The position numbers were made by a program, and so were the translations under genes. 10,776 nucleotides of DNA from Lobulomyces angularis. Taxonomy: Eukaryota > Chytridiomycota > Chytridiomycetes > Lobulomycetales > Lobulomycetaceae. Positions 1 to 7,814 of the stretch are shown here, piece by piece; position 1 is the first letter of the stretch, and each line of letters opens with the position of its first letter. The stretch is taken from positions 1-10,776 of the forward strand of contig JADHYX010000573.1 in assembly GCA_027604685.1 (NCBI GenBank). The letters are read 5' to 3'. Below the pieces are notes generated by a model that worked only from the letters and a program-made list of their open reading frames with translations, was not told the origin of the DNA and made no database searches.

Positions 1-304
1 CGGAAAGCTTGTTACATGGAACATTGTCACAGGTTGGGATAACTTGAGGGCACATCACTGGTTTATCTAAATTGATGATAGATTAGAGAATATATTTTAA
101 GTAAAAAGTTTAAAAAAAAAAGTAGGTACCAGCAACACATTCTGCTTTAGCACAAGTAAGTTCAGTTTGAGGAAGAACTTGACAAGTGAAACCAGAAGCA
201 CATCTAATAGTATCACAGGTTGGCATCATTTTATTACAGATAACAGCAGGAGAGGCATTTACAGCAACAGAAAGTAAGATAGCAGTGATAATTTTTGATT
301 GCAT
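1..304 (-). CDS. Secreted cysteine-rich repeat protein, 5' part (partial, two exons)
   Basis: Exon 1 is 304..130 and exon 2 is 66..1, running off the window. The ATG at 304 opens a typical signal peptide (K4, hydrophobic ITAILLSVAV, likely cut after NAS or SPA). A six-cysteine module follows with spacing C-x6-C-x4-C-x5-C-x9-C-x4-C, containing MMPTCDTIRCASG and PQT. Read through, the frame stops after CVAGTYFFF; splicing at GTACCT (129) to TTTAG (67) instead continues in frame into a second module beginning with MCPQVIPTCDNV. This matches the plus-strand paralogue starting at 1585 in both sequence and intron phase (phase 1). The cysteine pattern with PQT and AxCV recalls the fungal Opy2-type or follistatin-N-like cysteine-rich domains; this resemblance is tentative. 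The product is probably extracellular or wall-associated; its function is unknown. Confidence 0.82.
67..129 (-). other. Phase-1 intron of the minus-strand cysteine-rich gene
   Basis: 63 nt, donor GTACCT at 129 and acceptor TTTAG ending at 67 on the minus strand. Splicing turns GCT G / AT AAA into an open frame that matches the module start of the paralogue, which supports this pair of sites. Confidence 0.8.
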
Positions 305-384
305 TTTTTTTAATTTTTTTATTTTTTTATTTAATTCTTTTTCTCAAGTAATTTAATAAAAAAAAAAAAGTAAGTTTCTAGATT

Positions 385-392
385 AATTTATA
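385..392 (-). promoter_or_regulatory. Possible TATA-like box of the minus-strand gene
   Basis: TATAAATT read on the minus strand, about 80 nt upstream of the ATG at 304. In DNA this AT-rich such a match is weak; it is listed because the spacing is similar to that of the TATA box of the divergent paralogue. Confidence 0.25.
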
Positions 393-488
393 GCATTTCT
401 AAATATAATACGGAGAAAATAATCTTATTCTCAATTTGATTAATTTAATTTTTTTTTCTTTTCTTGAAGGATATTCAAATTAAGATGA

Positions 489-533
489 TTTTTTTTTTTT
501 TTTTTTTTTTTTCAATCTTCAAAAAAAAAAAAA
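489..533. repeat. T24/A13 homopolymer hairpin
   Basis: A run of 24 T (489-512), an 8-nt spacer CAATCTTC, then 13 A (521-533). The two arms are complementary and could form a hairpin or simply be slippage-prone tracts. Many shorter runs occur throughout the window. Confidence 0.7.
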
Positions 534-1486
534 TTAAGTCAAGATTTCTTTATTGGCCAAGTATAATAAACCAAAAAATAAAATTTAATTTTTAATTTCT
601 CCTAATTGGGGGTCTTTGTTGTTAATACGATACTACAATCAATAATGTACTTAATTTGTCAAAAAAAAATATTTTTGATTGTCAAGCTTGGATTTTTGAA
701 AGTAAATACAAAATAAAGAAGTGTTAATAAAAAGTAAATTATAAAACATTAATTATAATTGTTAAACACTCCTACTAGCATTTTTGGAAAGGAAAACAAT
801 TATAGGAGGAAATAAAAATTGAAGAGGTACCCGATTATTTAAGATTATTTAGGGGTATTTTTTAGTGATAGCTTATATGTTTTTTTTTTTTTTTGGATAT
901 GTTATTTTAGGTTATTATAGGTTATCAGCTCTATACTTAAAATTAAATGCTGTAAATCTTTTATCCGCTGCAGAAAAAAAGAAAGAAAAATTATTTATCT
1001 CACAATTAGTGAACTCTTCGAGCAACTCTATAGTTTAGTTGGAAAATGCTTAAAACAATTTTTATTTTTTCATATTTTTTTTTTTGAATATTTTAAGTAA
1101 AACTGAAATCAGTAAACTAAATTTTTATTTTTAATGTTAATCAATTAAAAAAAATCAAACTATTTTGTGAGTTCTTGGTTTTTGGAGTTCTTTTCAGTTC
1201 CCATATCCAAAAAAATTAAAAAAAAAAAAAAGCGTCACAAACCTTGAAGTCTTTAACAAATTAAAAATAAATTTGTTTCATTACCACTAATTATTATATA
1301 GCCTCTTATCACCCCCTTTTTACTTTTAGCTTTTTTTGCTTTTTTTTTCTACTAAGTCTTTTTGCTTTTTTTTTTTTTTTTTTTACTCCTAACAATTAAA
1401 ACTTTTTTTTTTCTTTCTTTCTAAAATCGTTACTCCGTGAGTTAAAAAAAAAAAAAAAAAGACAATCAAAACTACAAAAAAAAAAG

Positions 1487-1494
1487 TATAAAAG
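1487..1494 (+). promoter_or_regulatory. TATA box of the plus-strand cysteine-rich gene
   Basis: TATAAAAG lies about 91-98 nt before the ATG at 1585 and follows A-runs and an upstream pyrimidine-rich tract. The match to the eukaryotic TATAAAAG consensus and its position make it a reasonable core promoter. Confidence 0.5.
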
Positions 1495-1584
1495 AACCAT
1501 TAAAATATAAAGTTTTTTTTTTTATTAATTCAAAAGAATAAAAAAAATATTTCCTATATTTTAAAAAAATTAAACAAAATAAAA

Positions 1585-2294
1585 ATGCTTTCTAAATCAG
1601 TCTCTGTTGTTGCTCTGTTAATTGCTTCTGCTTGTGCTACTCCTGCCCTTATCTGCAACAAAATGATGCCTACCTGTGACGTTGTAAGATGCGCTTCTGG
1701 GTATAGATGTGAAGTTTTTCCACAAACTGAAACTTCTTGTGCTGAAGCTAAATGTGTTGAAGGTAACTATACTTTTTTACTGAAAAAGTAGGTACTTATG
1801 CTTTTTTTAGATTCAGTTTTGTGCCCTCAAGTTATGCCATCCTGTGATGCTGTAAGATGTGCTTCTGGTCATAGATGTGAAGTTTTCCCACAAACTGCTT
1901 CTACTTGTGCTGAAGCCAAATGTGTTGAGGGTAAAGTTTTTATTTTTGTAATTATATTAATTTTTACTTTATTGTCATAGATTCCATTCTTTGCCCTCAA
2001 GTTATGCCATCTTGCGATACCGTTAGATGTGCTTCAGGATTTCAATGTGAAGTTTTCCCACAAACTGAATTCGAATGTGCCAAAGCAGAATGTGTTGAAG
2101 GTATGTAGTCAACACTACGATAAATCAAAATTTTTAAACATTTTTTTTTAATAGTTGAACCAGTTTGTACTATCATGCAAACCAAATTTGATAAAGAATG
2201 TTGTCTCGCCCACACTCACGACTGGACTTGTTCATGGACTGATGCTACTGCTGACGAAGAAGGTCACTGCTTCTGCTCTTCTTGGGATAAATAA
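1585..2294 (+). CDS. Secreted three-module cysteine-rich protein (four exons, 185 aa)
   Basis: Exons 1585-1762, 1811-1930, 1981-2100 and 2155-2294 join in frame to 185 codons ending in TAA. Residues 1 to about 18 form a signal peptide (MLSKSVSVVALLIASACA). Three tandem modules of about 40 residues follow, each with C-x6-C-x4-C-x5-C-x9-C-x4-C and the shared words MP(S/T)CD, VRCASG and PQT. A tail of about 46 residues has six further cysteines (ECC, WTC, HCFC) and ends SSWDK. Exons 2 and 3 are exactly 120 nt and all introns are phase 1, so each module is one symmetric exon. The product is probably secreted and disulphide-rich. The module loosely resembles Opy2-like or follistatin-N cysteine domains; its role is unknown. 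It lies head to head with the paralogue at 304..1. Confidence 0.88.
1763..1810 (+). other. Intron 1 (phase 1)
   Basis: 48 nt, GTAACT donor and TTTTTTTAG acceptor. Retention gives a stop at 1789-1791, leaving a single-module secreted peptide. Confidence 0.85.
1931..1980 (+). other. Intron 2 (phase 1)
   Basis: 50 nt, GTAAAG donor and GTCATAG acceptor. Downstream sequence resumes at the same module position (SILCPQVMPSC) as after intron 1. Confidence 0.85.
2101..2154 (+). other. Intron 3 (phase 1)
   Basis: 54 nt, canonical GTATGT donor, T-run, AATAG acceptor. Splicing joins GAA G to TT GAA CCA and opens the cysteine-rich C-terminal exon. Confidence 0.85.
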
Positions 2295-2405
2295 TTTTTT
2301 TTTTTGTTATTATTATTATGTATTAAAACTACATTTTATTTATACTTTAGACAAAGATTAAAACTTTAACTTATACATTTTTATTAAAAAACTTGTAAAT
2401 TATTG

Positions 2406-2411
2406 AATAAA
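2406..2411 (+). terminator. Possible poly(A) signal of the plus-strand cysteine-rich gene
   Basis: AATAAA lies 112 nt after the stop codon at 2292-2294. Such hexamers are frequent by chance in sequence this AT-rich. Confidence 0.35.
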
Positions 2412-2461
2412 TACTTTTTACACAAAAAGCTTTGAGCAAAAATTTTTAAAAATACATTAAA

Positions 2462-2462
2462 T

Positions 2463-2493
<31 letters not shown>
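2462..2493. repeat. T21A11 palindromic homopolymer
   Basis: 21 T directly followed by 11 A, a perfect local inverted repeat. It resembles the T/A pair at 489-533. Confidence 0.7.
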
Positions 2494-2698
2494 TTAACAA
2501 TTCTCTATAATACTAACAAAAAAAAAAAAAAATAGTATAGTTTTGATAGTTTTATTGTAGTTATGTATATTGCTTTGTGATAACTAGTGATTTGAGGCAA
2601 ACCAAAAAAGTTTCCAGCCTAAAACATAAATTAAACTTAGCTTTTTTCAATTTCATACATATATATATACGTATTTTTTTGACTTTTTTTCATTAAGA

Positions 2699-2902
2699 AC
2701 TTGTACCGATTATTCAGATTTCACTACAGTAATACTAACGCATTTAAATTCTGTTGAAAATAATTTAATTTTTGAATCTAGATTTCGAATTATTTTAGTG
2801 TTGAATAAATCATTAAGTAATTTTGAATTGTATCCACGATCCAATAATATTTGATAAAAGAGTTTTTTTACTGTCCTGAAGTCTGAATAATCGGGTACAA
2901 GT
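2699..2902. mobile_element. MITE-like element with ~35-bp terminal inverted repeats
   Basis: The left end (2699-2732) and the reverse complement of the right end (2868-2902) share ACTTGTACC, GATTATTCAGA, TTCA and ACAGTAA with few mismatches. The interior of about 135 bp is non-coding. The right flank reads GGTACAAG-TA; the left has AA where TA would be expected, so a TA-type (Tc1/mariner-like) target duplication is possible but degraded. A fragment of the same terminal word (GTACCCGATTATT) occurs at 827-839, suggesting other copies in the genome. Confidence 0.65.
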
Positions 2903-3978
2903 AATATTTCAGAAATTTAAGTAAAATCTGCTGTATAATTTGAATGTAAACTAAAAAAATTATGGTAAAATGCAATAGTGATTTTAATGAAAGTTGAAGT
3001 CAAAGATTTAAGAACGAGGACTTTTCAAAATGCTACAGATGGTTGCTATATAATTGAAATTAAATAAAAAGACTTTTCTTTTTATTTTATTATTTAAAAA
3101 TTTGTAACTCATTTTACAAAAATGGTAAACTCTTTAATTGAGCTAAATTTTTTCCATATTTCTGGCAGCAATTTTTTTTATTCGTTTTCAAATTGAATGT
3201 AAAGCCGAACATTTTTAATTCTAATTTGGACTTTAAATTTGTTTCATTTTCATTTTTATTGCTTTATCTGTCACTATGAAACTCATAGTTTCTTGATAAA
3301 TACTACAGTACTTCCGTAGAATTTTAACATTGTTTTTTACCAATTACAAAAAAAAAAGTAGTATCCAAATGCTTTAGTTAATTTTTTTATTCCCTTTGAA
3401 TTTTAAAATAATTCGAAATGCTAGGTGTATTAGATTTGTCGATTTTCAAAATCCATGAAACCTTTGTCCCTGAAACTTCAATTAAAATTTCCTGTTGTAA
3501 GTTTTTTTTCAACTGTAGCTGGTGTACACAAAAATGGAGAACTTTGAATCGGAATCAACACTTCATTGAAAAAATATTATCACTTTAAACTTGTAGAAAA
3601 CATTATCCAGTTTGAAAAAGCAAAAATGCAAAAGTGATTTGAAAACAAAAAGAAACTGGGAAAATGTATAACTTTAAAGTATTTGCAACAAAATTTTAAT
3701 ATTGTTTGACAATTATGAGTTAAATCCAATTTTTTTAGTCTTTAAAGTAAACCACTTAAAGTTTATTCGAAAAACTGAAAAATTAATTAGTAGAAACAAT
3801 ATTTAAATATCCTACAAATAATATCGAATTTCTCATAGTTGGCTAACTATTGCCGATTTATCATCCTTTTTAATTGAGATGATATTTTTTTAACTTAAAT
3901 AAAAAAAATTTGGCTACAGCAGTATGTTCCAAGATACTCATTTTAATCAATAGATATGTTAAATTTGAAGTAGATCAT

Positions 3979-4500
3979 TTAACTACAATCATAATTTGTA
4001 AAAGAACTAGGCAAATTTTCTACTTTCCCAATTTGATTACGTTTACAATTAAATAACTGCAAGGATTCAGATAAATTCTCAATTTTTGTTATTCTGTTGC
4101 CTCTACAGCTAAGATTTAGTAAAGAACAAGGCAAATTTTCAAATTTGGGAATGCGATTAATTTCAAAATTAAATTCTAGTAAAAAATTAGGCAAATTTTC
4201 GATTTTTGTTATTGGATTACTATAACACCAAAACGTAGTTGAAAGAAGCTGGTAAATTTTCAATTACTGTAATATTATTATAGCTATAAACAAAATTTGA
4301 CAAAGAGGAAGATAAATTTTCAATTTTTTTGATTTGATTAAAACTGCACTTAAAGTTTATCAAGGAAGTAGGCAAATTTTCAATTTTTGTAATTTGGTTA
4401 TGGTGACATCCAAAATGTTGTAAATTAGTAGTTAAATTTTCATTAAATGTTAATTTGGAGTTTGAAAGATCTAGTTTATGTAAAGGGTGTGTAGTATGGT
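3979..4500 (-). pseudogene. LRR array I, 20-residue repeats, frameshifted
   Basis: About nine repeats with a strict 60-nt period run from about 4490 down to 3979. Typical units read NRITKIENLSESLQLFNC and HNQITKIENLPTSL. The pattern N-x-I-x-K-I-E-N-L-P-x-S-L-x-x-F-x-C is a 20-residue LRR of the LPX type, known from bacterial YopM/IpaH proteins and also seen in some eukaryotes and large DNA viruses. One repeat is 61 nt (4200-4261; the extra base lies at about 4230-4250), which breaks the frame. Upstream an in-frame TAG precedes the first recognisable repeat, and no clear ATG or signal peptide is seen. The distal end stops at TAA 3979-3981. The array is most likely a pseudogene; a missed intron is less likely because the period is otherwise exact. 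Confidence 0.72.
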
Positions 4501-4514
4501 TAAACTATTTCATC

Positions 4515-4780
4515 AACCGAATTTAATTGCAGAGAAAATCATTATAAATATTGAAAACTTACCTGATACATTGATATGAATTTAAATGTAGGTGGAATGA
4601 AGTTACCGAAATCAATTCAATTACTGTTTAATTACGTCATAATCTTGTTACAAAAATTGGAAGTTATTGAAGTCATTAATTAAATTTAATTGTAGTATAA
4701 ATAACGTCAAAACAAAAATCTGAAAATGAAAATTTATGTGAAACATTGACCCAATTTGATGTTAAAATTTTATCACTTCC
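4515..4780 (+). pseudogene. Heavily decayed LRR array on the plus strand
   Basis: Short plus-strand pieces match the same LRR consensus in shifting frames: EFNC and then INIENLPDTLI near 4518-4590, SLIKFNCSINNV near 4670-4710, and ENLCETLTQFD near 4727-4760, roughly one repeat length apart. Several stops and frame changes separate them. The array points away from LRR array I, with the two 5' sides meeting near 4500. Confidence 0.5.
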
Positions 4781-5503
4781 CTTATGAAGCATTATTTTTT
4801 CTTAATTTGCCAAAAGGATAGATTTCAGAGTGTACTACAAGTTGGAATGACATTGAATTTTTATTATTCTGCTTTTCGTATGCATTTTTTACATTTTTTT
4901 TTATTTTTTTTGGTGATTTTTAAGTATTTAACCTTTAGTTTAAAGTGATAAGTAAAGTTATTATATTCATATGCTGTTAAGTTGAAATATTATTCCTATT
5001 TTTTTATATTGATGCTGAATTGAAATAAAGTTCATTTAAAAGTTGAAAAAATCAAAGTTATCTGTAGGCTGGAAACTAATCTAAAAAAAATTATGATATT
5101 TTAAATATATACATAGTTACTACCAAGAAATGCAACTGAAATAGAAGGAAATGTCACTCTTTTTAAATTTGAAGAGAATCTCCACAGTACGAAAATAATT
5201 TGATCTACATAGTAGCTACATAGTTTAAAATTCAAAAAATTTTTAAAGTTTACTACTTCAGAAACTGGAAAAATTTTTATAATTTTTTTATTTCAATTTT
5301 TTATTCAAAAAATCACAAAATCCGGAAAATATAATTCATGCAAAATTTGTGGACAAAAAGGCATTTTACAAAATATTTTGTTTGATAAACTGTTAAAAAC
5401 AATTTTGAAAATAAAATTATCATCATAATTTTTGTTTGAGAAGAAAAATATTTTTGTAGTAACTTGACTATTTTATTCAAAAGTCGTTCACCTTATAAAT
5501 AAA
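4781..5503. other. Non-coding stretch upstream of the CRN-like pseudogene
   Basis: I find no supportable gene here. An ATG frame of 54 codons (4784-4948, plus) is mostly F, L and other T-run codons and is probably chance. The right arm of the possible large inverted repeat (5043-5077) lies here. Confidence 0.45.
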
Positions 5504-5687
5504 ATGGATTTTAAAAGAATTAAACACAGACTAAGTGAAATTCCAAAAAAAATTAGTAATGTTGAAGGTCAACAAAAAAATTGTGCTGCTAGAATTGAAA
5601 AATCTCAAATATTAATGATGACTAACTTATCCTAAAAAACCTGACTGTAAGAGAATTGATACAATCAGAGGATGCATTTTTTTTATT

Positions 5688-5813
5688 ACTTCAACAGGAA
5701 AAAGCATCACTTCAACAAGAAAAAACTTTACTTCTGGAAAAGGAAGAATCACTTCAACAAGAAAAAATGTTACTTCAACAAGAAAAAACTTCACTTGCAA
5801 ATATGCGTGAAAT
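5688..5813 (+). repeat. Six 21-nt tandem repeats encoding coiled-coil heptads
   Basis: ACTTCAACAAGAAAAA-type units start at 5688, 5709, 5730, 5751, 5772 and 5793, exactly 21 nt apart. They encode seven-residue units of the form SLQQEKT or LLQQEKT, so each DNA repeat is one coiled-coil heptad in the N-terminal part of the CRN-like gene. Confidence 0.85.
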
Positions 5814-6173
5814 TGAGTTCAGAAAAAAAATGGAGCAGGAAAGTAAAAATATGAATTTTTTTTTGAAAAAATAAATAAATATATATTGGTAGTAATTCTT
5901 GTAAATACATATTTTCTCTAAACGTCCTGTTCCCTTTAAAAAGTATTGGTCAACTGACACCTTCGAAAATACAAAAATTGCTAAAATTTTAGAGGAAACC
6001 TTTAAAGATATTATCATTGATGAAAATAGTTTATTTTTAACCATAGATGGCGTAAAGTCTATCTCTGCTGCTATTATACTTATCCACATATTTAATTGAT
6101 AAATTGAATAAAGAACGATTGCTTGTTTAAATTATGGGACGCCATCCAACAAACCGAGATTGTCTTTTTGTTG

Positions 6174-6197
6174 GGTTCGAGTGGATGTGGAAAGTCA
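6174..6197 (+). other. P-loop (Walker A) motif in the CRN-like pseudogene
   Basis: GSSGCGKS matches GxxGxGK(S/T), preceded by the hydrophobic strand EIVFLL. This is the expected nucleotide-binding loop of the CRN NTPase domain and is intact here although the surrounding frame is broken. Confidence 0.9.
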
Positions 6198-6575
6198 CGA
6201 AGTATCTTCGAATTTTTATCTCAATATTACGGGATATATTTTACGTACAAAGGTTCTTCAGCCTCCAGAATTTCTGGCTCAAGCGATAATGGATACAGCG
6301 CTGAGAGAATTAAATCAATTCTGAATAGTAAGAATGGGGATAGTGCAGATTGAAAGAAGAAGTATCTCGATCTCTTTATTAAGTATTTGGGGACCGTCCG
6401 TTTATATGTTTTTCGAGAATTGAGAATTAATCCAGAACTATTGCTCTTTATCAATTGTTTCCTGAACCTTATCCAATGCATTATTTTTTGAAGAACTCTT
6501 TGAAATTTAGACATTTCGATTTAAACGAATTGATACTCTGATTCATACACCGCTGGAATATTATTTGGGAAAAAA

Positions 6576-6655
6576 CAAAACACACCTTGGAATTTTAAAA
6601 AATAAAGCTCACCTTAGAATCTTTAAAATAAAGCACACTCTAGAATTCCAATTTT
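6576..6655 (+). repeat. Imperfect triplication of a 26-27-nt unit
   Basis: Three diverged copies aligned on CACCTT (6583), CACCTT (6610) and CACTCT (6636). They read AAAACACACCTTGGAATT, AAAGCTCACCTTAGAATC and AAAGCACACTCTAGAATT. The step is 27 then 26 nt, so the third copy changes frame. They lie just before the intron that precedes DEAQ. Confidence 0.7.
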
Positions 6656-6659
6656 TTTG

Positions 6660-6716
6660 GTATAAATTGAAAAATCTATTTTTTCCGCTTATATCTAAAA
6701 TTTTTTTTTTTTTAAG
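6660..6716 (+). other. Intron in the CRN-like pseudogene, before DEAQ
   Basis: 57 nt, donor GTATAAA and acceptor T(13)AAG. Removal joins IPIFL to DEAQ in phase 0 and restores the hydrophobic strand expected before a Walker B motif. This agreement supports a true ancestral intron. Confidence 0.65.
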
Positions 6717-7508
6717 GATGAAGCTCAGGCGCTTATTGAAATCGGGAAAGGTCCATATCCTTCGAAATATCTGGAAAAATGTTCGCTATTAATAGCCATT
6801 AAAGACTCTTTGAATTTATAAAATCCAATGATTTCTGTTATTCCCACTGGAATTGGGCTGCGTATTACTGAAATTTGTGAAAAAATTCCGAAAATATCTG
6901 GATTTGCAAAAATTTTTGGGAAGCCTCCTGTTTTAATTGTTGATAACACTTCTGAGATATTTTTGAAGTTCAAAATTTTATTTCACGGTATCTTGAAATT
7001 TAACATCAATTAAAAGAAGAATATGCCGGTTTTTTTGTAGGTTCGGGTTAAGCCTTTAGCAACGTTCGTAGAGCGATGTTTGATGCTCAAGAGTGCTGAA
7101 GATATTAATGAAACTTGTAAAAATTTCATAGAAGAAATTACTACCACGACAGCTAAGGAGGTAGAGGGGTCCGTTTACAGCCTTTTTTGCAACGAAAGAT
7201 TAAAGCAAACTAGTACAAAATTGATACCACTTTTAAAAAAGTGCGTTTTCTTAAGATGTGTTTTGATCGTCCTTTTACCATTTTTGCATCGGTAGATGCA
7301 GCACTCTTTCAAAACGAATTTGGAATTTTAAGTGAGGAACTAGATGAGAAGAAAGAAAAGGATTTTTTTCATTACTGTTAGCGAGTTGATGGTTCTAAAA
7401 AGTGCTTATAACTTTTTTTCAAATGAAAACAGCGATTTTTTACGTGAATTTGCAGAAGAAAGATTGAGCAAAAATTTCAAAACACAATCTAGAGGGTTTC
7501 TTTGGGAG

Positions 7509-7577
7509 GTAGATAGGAATAAATGCCTTTCTATTTTTTTTACATTTTTTTTTCGAATTTTGGAATTTTTCACATAG
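7509..7577 (+). other. Second intron of the CRN-like pseudogene
   Basis: 69 nt, donor GTAGAT and acceptor CACATAG, phase 0. Removal joins GFLWE to LYGISVGQY in the same frame, and the frame then stays open to about 7822 through the C-terminal block. Confidence 0.65.
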
Positions 7578-7814
7578 CTTTATGGAATTAGCGTCGGACA
7601 ATATTTTTTAGACAAATTAACGAATATGACAACAACTGATTCTTCTAAATTGTTCTCAAGATATTCTTCTACTGTATACCAGCTGGATCGTTATGAAGAT
7701 CATAGCACACCACTTATATCTACAAGTGCCAATTGTACTCTGTCAGTTTTTTTGAAATTCTCAGAAAGGCATGCTCCTTTTTACCTCCCAGACCAAAATG
7801 CTGGGCCTGACTTA

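Larger units (their letters stand above)
305..1584. other. Shared divergent intergenic region, homopolymer-rich
   Basis: About 1.3 kb between the two paralogues with no supportable ORF. It holds many A and T runs of 8-24 nt, a pyrimidine-rich stretch at about 1300-1420 (CCCCCTTTTT followed by repeated TTTTGC and CTTTT blocks), and a stray 13-nt match (827-839, GTACCCGATTATT) to the terminal repeat of the element at 2699-2902. Both promoters must lie here. Confidence 0.6.
2295..3978. other. Non-coding stretch between the cysteine-rich gene and LRR array I
   Basis: Apart from the 3' flank, the T/A palindrome, the 204-bp inverted-repeat element and one inverted-repeat arm noted separately, I see no coding sequence. 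A 56-codon ATG frame at 3418-3588 (plus) has no recognisable motif and is within chance expectation. There is a short TA microsatellite at about 2658-2670. Confidence 0.5.
2609..5077. mobile_element. Possible large decayed element bounded by inverted repeats
   Basis: AGTTTCCAGCCTA at 2609-2621 recurs exactly inverted at 5065-5077. A second block follows inside each end: 2633-2650 and the reverse complement of 5043-5060 match at 15 of 18 positions. Together these look like degraded terminal inverted repeats of about 40 nt around a 2.47-kb interval holding the 204-bp element and LRR array I. No transposase is recognisable inside, and no target duplication is clear. The repeats could instead be two unrelated copies of a dispersed repeat. 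Confidence 0.3.

Noticed and set aside
820..900. Second full MITE copy around GTACCCGATTATT at 827
   Set aside because: No matching inverted end was found nearby; only a 13-nt match is seen.
1798..1980. Separate 60-aa ORF on the plus strand
   Set aside because: It is exon 2 of the cysteine-rich gene read into intron 2; its ATG lies in intron 1.
2155..2361. 68-aa open frame on the plus strand
   Set aside because: It is the wrong frame over exon 4; the spliced frame gives a cysteine-rich tail ending at 2294.
3418..3588. 56-aa ATG frame on the plus strand
   Set aside because: It has no motif or signal peptide, and its length is within chance for this composition.
3979..4500. The 60-nt spaced repeats as a CRISPR or satellite array
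   Set aside because: Units translate into LRRs with conserved protein positions and variable codons, and have no spacer/repeat division.
4784..4948. 54-aa ATG frame on the plus strand
   Set aside because: It is dominated by F and L from T-runs and is probably chance.
5672..5854. 60-aa plus-strand ORF overlapping the heptad repeats
   Set aside because: It is a shadow frame of the 21-nt repeat; the heptad coiled-coil frame is the meaningful one.
5775..6089. 104-aa minus-strand ORF opposite the CRN-like N-terminus
   Set aside because: It is antisense to recognisable CRN-like segments and has no motif of its own.
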